Of a stretch of 64,000 nucleotides of DNA, positions 10,045 through 16,662 are shown in pieces. The DNA lies in NCBI RefSeq assembly GCF_900112365.1, contig NZ_FOLQ01000003.1, forward strand, positions 186,001 through 250,000, written 5' to 3'. The notes under the pieces were generated by a model. It searched no databases, was not told where the DNA came from, and worked only from the letters and a program-made list of their open reading frames with translations. Position 1 is the first letter of the stretch; every line of letters begins with the position of its first letter. This stretch comes from Spirosoma endophyticum (lineage in GTDB: Bacteria; Bacteroidota; Bacteroidia; Cytophagales; Spirosomataceae). Position numbers and translations under genes: made by a program.

Positions 10045-10095
10045 GTAATTAAAGTTGGAAATTAGGGGAAAAGTTAGTGCTTATTTAACAATTGA

Positions 10096-10123
10096 CAAAG
10101 CTAAAAAATTATGCTCAAACCAA
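10096..10123 (-). promoter_or_regulatory. Promoter for the TPR-protein gene
   Basis: The minus strand shows TAGCTTTG (10096-10103), an exact -7 match, with TTG (10121-10123) 17 bases upstream. It falls in the 89-base gap between the PstS-like gene and the TPR gene, so the TPR gene can be transcribed separately from the operon before it. Confidence 0.55.
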
Positions 10124-10133
10124 AAAAACTTAC

Positions 10134-11066
10134 TCATTTCGTCAAATTTATTACTCTATCATAGGGTATTCTAGGCCAAAGACCCAATTTGCCAATAATT
10201 AACGAACCAGCATCCCGGGCTATGTAGTTTATCAATCCTCCGCCAAGGCCCGGGTGTGTTTCCCGGCTTAATATATACACAGGGCGCCGTAATGGATACC
10301 GTTGCATACCTAAATCCTCTTGAAAAGGCTGGAAGTAGTCGTCCCGTTTTGTTGGATTTGGTTTCGCCGATACACCCATAACGCGCAAGTCCTTAGCTAA
10401 TTCGAGTGATAATGGTTCATCGCTATCACTAATCCAGTTCACGCCGATGAAACCCAGCGCTGATGGATTTTTACGAACAAAATCAATAACCTCACGATTA
10501 GAGTGCGTAGTGAAAATGCGCAGGTTAGCAACGTTTTTCACATTAAAGGTTTTTAATACAAACTCCAGATTACTGGAATTGTTATTATCGAATACCAAGG
10601 TTATTGGACCCGTTTGATTTCCCTCTTTTAATTGTCCCCAAAGTTTTATTTGACCATCGAAAACGCTTTGCAACTCATTCATGGTGATAAGACTGTCTGT
10701 ATTCGCCTTATTGATAATGAGCGCTACGCCGTCAGTAGCAATTTTTTCGGTTGCTCCTTTTATATTTCGTTGATCCAGTACACCTTTTTCATTAGGCTTC
10801 AGTGTGCGCGTGGCAAACACTAATCTGGCGCTATCATGGAGCATCATATTTATGGCTTGCTGCTCCGGCTTGAAAACGACCTTGAAGTGGGCATTTGGAT
10901 AAATGCCTGAATAAGCCGATGTTAATTGAGTCACCAAGGGCTGAAACGATTCGTCGGCAGCAATAACAATGGAACCTTGTGACGGATTATCTAATGGTGG
11001 TTTATCATTTCCACACCCTACGAGGCCGAATATTAATCCAGTAAGAACCAAAAAACGACTAGTCAT
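10134..11066 (-). CDS. PstS-like periplasmic substrate-binding lipoprotein
   Basis: A 310-residue protein of the PstS-like solute-binding superfamily. It has a lipoprotein signal (LTGLIFGLVGC, Cys18). Family segments include VIAADESFQPLVTQL near the start, VFATRTLKPNEKG, DGVALIINKAN and FVRKNPSALGFIGVNW. The hallmark phosphate-site SGT is not obvious. No pstCAB permease genes lie nearby; instead it is fused by an 8-base overlap to a small membrane-protein gene at the end of the tonB operon. It may therefore act as a phosphate- or anion-sensing or presenting lipoprotein rather than as part of an ABC importer. The family call is good; the ligand is inferred. Confidence 0.8.
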   Translation of the reverse strand: MTSRFLVLTGLIFGLVGCGNDKPPLDNPSQGSIVIAADESFQPLVTQLTSAYSGIYPNAHFKVVFKPEQQAINMMLHDSARLVFATRTLKPNEKGVLDQRNIKGATEKIATDGVALIINKANTDSLITMNELQSVFDGQIKLWGQLKEGNQTGPITLVFDNNNSSNLEFVLKTFNVKNVANLRIFTTHSNREVIDFVRKNPSALGFIGVNWISDSDEPLSLELAKDLRVMGVSAKPNPTKRDDYFQPFQEDLGMQRYPLRRPVYILSRETHPGLGGGLINYIARDAGSLIIGKLGLWPRIPYDRVINLTK

Positions 11067-11280
11067 TTTCCTGAAAACGTTGATAGGCCCGATACGCTCG
11101 AAAAGCGCCGTAAATGATCAAAAGTGTGCCCATACTATACCGGAGTAAACCCGGTTCAGGCAACATCCCAAAAGACTGAGAGGAGGCAATCAGTGCGATG
11201 CCTCCTCCCAAGTACGCCAGCGAAGCCAGCACTGAAATATACAGCGTTAGCTGCGCTGGACCTCGATCTTGTCCGCGCAT
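11059..11280 (-). CDS. Small two-helix membrane protein in the tonB operon
   Basis: I place the start at the ATG at 11280 (MRGQDRGPAQLTLYI), 5 bases after the tonB stop. A longer reading to 11361 would lie inside tonB in another frame and has no support. The 73-residue product has two membrane segments (about 12-31 and 43-60) and a basic C-terminal end RAYRAYQRFQEND. It overlaps the PstS-like gene by 8 bases, so translational coupling is likely. I do not recognise a named family. Its fixed place between tonB and the PstS-like gene suggests an accessory role in the TonB complex, but that is inference. Confidence 0.7.
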   Translation of the reverse strand: MRGQDRGPAQLTLYISVLASLAYLGGGIALIASSQSFGMLPEPGLLRYSMGTLLIIYGAFRAYRAYQRFQEND

Positions 11281-11285
11281 AGTGA

Positions 11286-12110
11286 TTATTCCAGCGTGAA
11301 GTTGATCGGCAGGTTGTATTTTACCCGAACCGGACGACCCGACTGCTTGCCTGGGCGCCATTTCGGCATCCCTTTCACTACCCGTTGCGCTTCTTCATCT
11401 GTGCCGAAGCCCAGCCCCTTCAGTACTTGTACATCCTGAATACTGCCATCTGTATTTACAACGAAGCTTACGAATACGCGACCCGATACGTTAGCCCGTT
11501 GAGCTGCTGCTGGATAGCGAAGGTTCTTCTGCAAATACTGACCCAGTGCGGCCATACCTCCCGTAAACTCAGGCTGTTGTTCTACTACCGTGAAGATTTC
11601 CTCTTCTTTGGGAGCGGCTTCAACAGCTACCTCTACTTTCGTTGGAGCGGCTGATGCTTCAGGAGCCGCAATGACTTCCTCTGCATTTGGATCACCTTCC
11701 TGCGTTTTTTCAGCAGCAACAGCTTCCTTCAGTTCTTCAACAGCTGGTGGTGGCGTTTCTTCGGGCACTTCCTCATCCGGTTTTACTTCCGGCGGCAGGA
11801 ATTTCACCGTATTCACTTTCGGCATTTCGACCGGTGGTGGTGGCGGTGGTGGCGGTTCATTCGGATCAATGGGTGGCGGTGGAAGTTTCATCAAATCCAC
11901 CTCAACCATTGCCTGCTCTTCTTTTTCCGGAGTTAAAGCGGTTATAATGTTCGGTGTAAGTACGCCTAGTGTGAACAGAATGCCACCAATAATCAGGGCA
12001 CGGGTTACAGTTCTAGGATACGTTTTCCGAAGATCGTAAGCACCATATGCTCTGTTCCGGTCGGCAAACACGATATCATCGAGCGTTGCCTTGGAGTCTA
12101 ATTCTGCCAT
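11286..12110 (-). CDS. tonB: TonB energy-transducing protein
   Basis: TonB carries energy from the ExbB/ExbD proton motor to outer-membrane receptors. The 274-residue protein starts with a cytoplasmic stretch that includes FADRNRAYGAYDLRK, as in Bacteroidota TonB, and then one membrane helix (about 36-57). A Pro/Glu-rich spacer follows (PPPPIDPNEPPPPPPPPVEMP, then Glu/Ala-rich). The C-terminal TonB domain (about 175-274) has YPAAAQRANVSGRVFVSFVV and KWRPGKQSGRPV. It lies 4 bases after the second exbD gene. It would serve the two TonB-dependent receptors encoded at 39.8 and 47.9 kb, among others. Confidence 0.95.
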   Translation of the reverse strand: MAELDSKATLDDIVFADRNRAYGAYDLRKTYPRTVTRALIIGGILFTLGVLTPNIITALTPEKEEQAMVEVDLMKLPPPPIDPNEPPPPPPPPVEMPKVNTVKFLPPEVKPDEEVPEETPPPAVEELKEAVAAEKTQEGDPNAEEVIAAPEASAAPTKVEVAVEAAPKEEEIFTVVEQQPEFTGGMAALGQYLQKNLRYPAAAQRANVSGRVFVSFVVNTDGSIQDVQVLKGLGFGTDEEAQRVVKGMPKWRPGKQSGRPVRVKYNLPINFTLE

Positions 12111-12114
12111 GGTA

Positions 12115-12651
12115 TTATACGTCTATTTTTGCTTTGTCTTTGAGCAGTTTCTTCTCGTCTGGGGTCAACTGATCCACCAGAGCGTAGCGCTTGAGTTTGG
12201 TAATGGCCATTTCGTCCAACACATCAACCATGTTTTTATAGGTCGATAGTTTAGTTGGTTTAATAACAACTACAAACTTCTCGCCACCTACTTTCTTAAC
12301 ATTTTCCTGAAGTGCCTGACGAAATTCATAACCATAGCCTACAGTCTTTACTTCGGGATCTTCGTTGGCCGCTTTACCGAAAATGTAATACGCCTTGTTG
12401 TCTTTCCCCAAAAAGACTGTCATTACGTTGGACGCCTTAATAGGCTCCGTTTCTTCCTGTTTTGTTTTATCTGGCACGTTGAGCGTCATCGAAGATGGTT
12501 TGCTCAGGGTGGTAGCCAGAATGAAGAACGTAATAAGGAGAAATCCCAGGTCTACCATTGGCGTCATATCCACACGGGTTGACGCTTTCTTAGACCGAAC
12601 CTTACCACCATCATGCTTACCACCACCACCGCCAGTATTAATTTCTGCCAT
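12115..12651 (-). CDS. exbD: ExbD/TolR-type biopolymer transport protein (second copy)
   Basis: A 178-residue ExbD-family subunit of the proton-driven TonB motor. A Gly-rich cytoplasmic N-terminus is followed by a single membrane helix (about 33-52, VDLGFLLITFFILATTL). This helix starts with Asp34, which matches the proton-carrying Asp of ExbD. The rest is the periplasmic domain. Two different ExbD proteins in tandem behind ExbB are a standard Bacteroidota arrangement. It is separated from the first exbD by 56 bases and from tonB by 4. Confidence 0.93.
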   Translation of the reverse strand: MAEINTGGGGGKHDGGKVRSKKASTRVDMTPMVDLGFLLITFFILATTLSKPSSMTLNVPDKTKQEETEPIKASNVMTVFLGKDNKAYYIFGKAANEDPEVKTVGYGYEFRQALQENVKKVGGEKFVVVIKPTKLSTYKNMVDVLDEMAITKLKRYALVDQLTPDEKKLLKDKAKIDV

Positions 12652-12707
12652 GTTTTCTTAACAGATTTGCGAGGTGAAAATCGAATTGAGTTGCAACCGC
12701 TACGTGC

Positions 12708-13334
12708 TTAATCAGCTTTCCAACCAGCCGGGGGAGCTTCCGTTCCCGTAATCAAGTTGAATTTATTGATATTCTGCGCTTGTAGCGTAGCTAATACGTT
12801 CTTGAATTCGGGGAATTTGGCAAGATTATCGCCTTTCAACGCAATTCGTAGATTGTTATTAGCCTTTCTTGAGTTGTATACCCATTCTTTCAGTTCATTC
12901 GTTGGAGCCGCACCCGTCGAATCGGTTGGTATGCCTGGCTGCACTACTTTAGCCTGCTGTTCTTTGGGCAGATTCAGGAACGACTTTAACTGATTAATGG
13001 GTATTCCAAAGTTCGACATCAGCGAAAATTCTTTCTTTTCGTTGTTTGTGAACGTAATTCCCTTCGCTGCCGCAATGTTATCCAGCATAGCAATGCGCAT
13101 TTGCGCATTGTCGATCCCGAAATAGACTTTGCCATCGCGACCAAGACCAATGGTCATGATATCGCTATCAGGGACTTTGATGCCCGATATGGATGAGGGG
13201 GTTTCGATCGCTGCCGCATCCTGCGACCGGAACTGGGCCGTCAGGATAAAGAACGTCAGCAATAGAAATGCCACATCGCACATCGCGGTCATATCCACCG
13301 AGGAACTAGCGCGTTTTACTTTAACTGCTGGCAT
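12708..13334 (-). CDS. exbD: ExbD/TolR-type biopolymer transport protein (first copy)
   Basis: A 208-residue ExbD-family protein. The membrane helix (about 20-38, CDVAFLLLTFFILTAQF) begins with Asp20, the expected proton-carrying residue. The periplasmic part is longer than in the second copy, with an insertion rich in Asn, Lys and Pro (about 85-155). The two ExbD proteins differ enough in sequence that they probably form a mixed complex rather than being recent duplicates. It follows exbB by 15 bases. Confidence 0.93.
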   Translation of the reverse strand: MPAVKVKRASSSVDMTAMCDVAFLLLTFFILTAQFRSQDAAAIETPSSISGIKVPDSDIMTIGLGRDGKVYFGIDNAQMRIAMLDNIAAAKGITFTNNEKKEFSLMSNFGIPINQLKSFLNLPKEQQAKVVQPGIPTDSTGAAPTNELKEWVYNSRKANNNLRIALKGDNLAKFPEFKNVLATLQAQNINKFNLITGTEAPPAGWKAD

Positions 13335-13349
13335 GAGTTGTTGTTAAGA

Positions 13350-14186
13350 TTAATAATGAGCTGCGAAATTCTGCTGAATGCTCAAGCCGATTTCATCGAT
13401 ATTGTAAGTCAATACGTCAATACGGCTGGTGAAGTAGCTATACATGATCGTCGCGATAGCTGCTGTACCGATACCAAGAGCCGTGTTTACAAGGGCCTCT
13501 GAGATACCAGTTGAAAGCGCACCTGTGTCAGGTTGACCTGTGGCACCCATAGCTGCGAAAGCCCGAATCATACCAAGTACCGTACCAAGTAGGGCGATAA
13601 GAGTCGAAACCGATGCCAGCGTTGCAATGATGGTTAAGTTTTTTTCCAGCATTGGCAACTCGAGCGTGGTGGCTTCTTCCACTTCTTTCTGTAATGCTAC
13701 CAGTTTCTGCTCTTTGTCTAACTGAGTATCGGTAGCTAGTTGCTGATACTTCACTAAGGCAGTTTTTACTACGTTACCGATCGAACCTTTCTGGCGATCG
13801 CATTCCTGGATAGCCGCTGCCACTTCATTGCGGTCAAGCTGAGCTTTTACTTTCCGAACGAAATCGTCAATTGAACCTGAGCCATTAGCGCGACCAATTG
13901 TGATGAACCGCTCGATGGAGAATACCAATACCGTTAAGAAACAGGTGAACAGAATTGGTACGATAAAGCCTCCCTTGTATACGGTACCGAAGTAGTCGCC
14001 AGGAAGGGGTTCTTTTGTGTTATCGCCTTCCTGGAAGTGGCTGCCATCACCGAAGACGAACATGTACGTCAGGATGCCGATTAACAGCAGAACCGGAATT
14101 ACGAAAGCCGGGTTTAGACCACTCGACGACGACTTTTTTGGTGCCGGTGCTTTGGCGGGTGCTGGAGAGGGAGTTTGTGTTTTCAT
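13350..14186 (-). CDS. exbB: ExbB/TolQ/MotA-family proton channel protein
   Basis: A 278-residue protein of the MotA/TolQ/ExbB family that forms the proton channel with ExbD. It has an extra N-terminal helix (about 24-46) after a Lys/Pro/Ser-rich start. The canonical helices then lie at about 72-95, 182-212 (TLASVSTLIALLGTVLGMI) and 226-250 (ALVNTALGIGTAAIATIMYS). The extended N-terminus is common in Bacteroidota. It heads an operon exbB-exbD-exbD-tonB-small protein-pstS-like. A possible -7 box, TATTTTTG (minus strand, 14306-14313), lies about 120 bases upstream but has no clear -33 box. Confidence 0.93.
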   Translation of the reverse strand: MKTQTPSPAPAKAPAPKKSSSSGLNPAFVIPVLLLIGILTYMFVFGDGSHFQEGDNTKEPLPGDYFGTVYKGGFIVPILFTCFLTVLVFSIERFITIGRANGSGSIDDFVRKVKAQLDRNEVAAAIQECDRQKGSIGNVVKTALVKYQQLATDTQLDKEQKLVALQKEVEEATTLELPMLEKNLTIIATLASVSTLIALLGTVLGMIRAFAAMGATGQPDTGALSTGISEALVNTALGIGTAAIATIMYSYFTSRIDVLTYNIDEIGLSIQQNFAAHY

Positions 14187-15827
14187 TGGAACTGGACTGT
14201 AGGGTTAAAATTTAAAAGTTGGTTTACCCGGTAAAAAAAGTGAAAAATTTAGACTCTTTCGGTTTGTTCAGCTAAAAAAATAATGGAAATGCCGTCAAAC
14301 CTTCACAAAAATATGGGTTTTCAGGTGAAAACCATACATTTCTCTATGTCAAATCGTTCACTTTTATTGTAATCCAACAATAAATACTTGGATATATCTG
14401 ACTTTGCTAACTTATTTTTAATAAAGAAGTTAGCAGGGTAAAGCCTTGTTTCTCAAGTGTCACACCAAAATCTCCACTGCCAAGCTGCGGGTTTACCATG
14501 TATAAGGAGGGGCGTTGATCATAAAATAATTGTTAAGGTTGATGAAAATAACTTTTTCGGAGACTATGAAGGAGTTACTTTTTTAGGATAGATGCGGGAA
14601 GGAGAGGAATTCCATAAGTCGATTGAAAATAAATAGTGAAGCTAATGCTACCATATTGAAGGAGTAAGTTGGTATGCTAACCAAATTCTGTCCGCCTTTT
14701 ACAAAGAATCGACCTTGGGTAGCATTTCGGCGAAAGTCTGCTCTGGGTATTTGTTATATTGAATGATAAGCCCTGAAAACCTCCTTTTTATCTGGGCGTA
14801 TGTATGAGAAATTCCTACCAGAGTTCACATAACCGGAACCATTAACCAGTCAGTGTAGCTTCGTACTTAGGAAAAAGCTTAACAGTTAAATTGTAGCTTA
14901 TCTAACCGTGATTTATCTTGTGACCGGAGCTTTAGCAGGAGCATGGCGTCAGTTCATCGTGACTCTATCTAACCATACTGCCCCTTTAAAGAGCAGTGTA
15001 AGAGTTATGAGTACGCTACAGTTATTAGGTGTAACCAAGAGTTGACTACATACCACCGGAGCCGCTTAAAACCACCTGTATCCTCAGACAGGGAATGAGT
15101 TCAAGAGTGAACTCAGATTTCATTACACCGACGCTGAAAATCGTTATGTGGAAAACATTCATTAATACAGAACTTTATTTCTCTCAATGTAGAAATCTGT
15201 TTGGGCTTGACCATCCTAACAGGAAATTTGGCAATTGTTAGGTTTGATAATAGCCAATCAGAAATAGATAACCCTTAGAAATTGTAGTATATGGACGATT
15301 TGATACTTATGCAGGAGTGTGATTGTATACTTAGCCTTTGGGTTAGGGTAGGCTGGATTAGATCAAGGTACCATTCGTTGAGATAGATCGGAAACCCATC
15401 AATACAACCTAAACAACCATCAGTAAAATCTCTGGCAAACCGTAGCGCCTTAGTCCTACTTGCAATTCCTATTCCACTATCGCTTAGAGCCTCTGTGTCG
15501 GTAACTGTTATTATGGTTACTATTTTGAAGTTCCAATTGTATACTGATTACAGTTTATCGCCGATCTCTAACCGTTTGGATTCCATGCCTATAAATAAGG
15601 TGGAAAATCCAAAGAAACAAGGTTAACTTACTGATTATCAACTCTAAAAATATATTACATTAGATCATAAAATAAACTAATTTTATATAAGTCATATATA
15701 GATTTCTTAAAAGAAAGAGAATTGATCTTTAACAAATATTACTTGTTATGTAGCAAATTAATCTATAGCTATTCAATAAAATTTTCATACGAATTGAAAC
15801 ATTACTTAATATAATCTGTGCTCATGG
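14187..15827. other. 1.6-kb stretch without a recognisable gene
   Basis: AT-rich DNA with frequent stops in all frames. Nothing in it looks like a protein I recognise, and I see no rRNA, tmRNA, RNase P or SRP RNA signature. The base composition looks poorer in G+C than the flanking genes. One short inverted repeat (15215-15221 with 15236-15242) is the only structure noted. It may be decayed sequence. Confidence 0.5.
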
Positions 15828-16028
15828 CTATTTCCCGATGTGATTCAAGTGGGTTTTACTAAGTTCTTCGGGATAAACAGTATAGTTTTCGTTATCTAAG
15901 AAGGGCTTATCAATCGTGTTGAGCAGGTTGACTAGTCTGTTCTGATCCTCTGGTGAAGCTGATTCGATAAAGTTAGTGGCAACATTAAATACATATAGTT
16001 CTAATAGGGCGTGAAAGGATTGTTTCAT
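15828..16028 (-). CDS. Small hypothetical protein (66 residues)
   Basis: The product is hydrophilic at the ends with a helical, mildly hydrophobic first half (MKQSFHALLELYVFNVATNF) and an acidic segment SASPEDQNRLVNLLNTIDK. There is no membrane helix or signal peptide. Support for a real gene is its position 32 bases downstream of TAACTTTG, an exact -7 promoter box (minus strand, 16060-16067), and its protein-like residue use. I do not recognise a family. It is isolated within a 2.3-kb gene-poor stretch. Confidence 0.5.
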   Translation of the reverse strand: MKQSFHALLELYVFNVATNFIESASPEDQNRLVNLLNTIDKPFLDNENYTVYPEELSKTHLNHIGK

Positions 16029-16059
16029 ATTTAATAATACAATTAGGATGAAGGAGATC

Positions 16060-16067
16060 CAAAGTTA
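16060..16067 (-). promoter_or_regulatory. Probable -7 promoter box for the 66-residue ORF
   Basis: The minus strand reads TAACTTTG, matching TAnnTTTG, 32 bases before the ATG at 16028. No clear TTG lies at the -33 position. Confidence 0.35.
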
Positions 16068-16455
16068 GTTGTTTTTATTAAAATTGTCCTGTTTACACTG
16101 ATTCTATTTCCGGTATAAACAGTTGATTACTACCACTAAAGTTTTAATAAGGATAGTGTAGTAAATTAATAAGTAAGGAAGAGGTTGACGCTCCCAGAAG
16201 CTACCTTTCGCAAGTTCTTCCCATCGTCAAGCTTCTTTAAGGTCAACGCTTTAAATTTATTCTGCTCTTTCAAAGGTTCCAACTTTGCTTGTCTCTACGC
16301 TCCTAATCTAGAGGATCATTTTTAAATATATTTAATTCCGAGGATAGCGTGTGCAAACTTTGGTCATTATAGGGTAAGAGCAATTAAGAAAAAGCATTCA
16401 AACACACGAGAGTAGTTAATTAGATAGAAGTATACTAAACGTTACAGGTGAAAGC

Positions 16456-16492
16456 AAATCAGCCACTTACAAGATTTGTAAGTGGCTGATTT
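16456..16492 (-). terminator. Terminator behind tRNA-Pro
   Basis: A perfect 17-bp stem (16456-16472 with 16476-16492) closes a 3-base loop. It begins 6 bases after the tRNA 3' end on the minus strand and is followed by TTTGCTTT. It is clearly a terminator for the tRNA transcript. Confidence 0.85.
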
Positions 16493-16498
16493 CTAATG

Positions 16499-16572
16499 TC
16501 GGGAAGGCGGGATTCGAACCCACGACCTCTTGCACCCCATGCAAGCACGCTACCGGACTGCGCTACATCCCG
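16499..16572 (-). tRNA. tRNA-Pro (anticodon GGG)
   Basis: The 74-base cloverleaf is read on the minus strand. The anticodon stem CTTGC/GCAAG encloses the loop ATGGGGT, giving anticodon GGG. The T arm is GTGGG-TTCGAAT-CCCGC. The acceptor strands are CGGGATG and CTTCCCG with discriminator A; the C1-G72 pair is the bacterial proline identity feature. CCA is not encoded. Acceptor pair 6:67 is a T-T mismatch, which is unusual but does not spoil the fold. Confidence 0.96.
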
Positions 16573-16601
16573 AATTGGTTTGCAAAAGTAGTGTATAATG
16601 A

Positions 16602-16659
16602 ATAATGTACAATGGATAATGATGGAAATTCTATCGCATCATTATCCATTGTACATTAT
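16602..16659. repeat. 23-bp inverted repeat (ATAATGTACAATGGATAATG type)
   Basis: The arms 16602-16624 and 16637-16659 are perfect reverse complements around a 12-base loop. The arms are themselves built of short direct repeats (AATGTACAATGGATAATG pattern). It ends 3 bases from the stop of the M1 peptidase gene, so it can act as its terminator. It also looks like a dispersed palindromic element of the kind repeated across many genomes; that needs a genome search. Confidence 0.7.
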
Positions 16660-16662
16660 CCG

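Noticed and set aside
11281..11361. 27-residue N-terminal extension of the small membrane protein
   Set aside because: It would overlap the C-terminal TonB domain in another frame; the ATG at 11280 gives a compact two-helix protein.
11590..12039. 149-codon Gly/Ser-rich frame on the plus strand across tonB
   Set aside because: It is the antisense of the Pro/Glu-rich tonB spacer; composition follows from that, and tonB has clear family domains.
15215..15242. Short inverted repeat CCTAACA/TGTTAGG in the gene-poor region
   Set aside because: Only 7 bp with a 14-base loop and no neighbouring gene; expected by chance.
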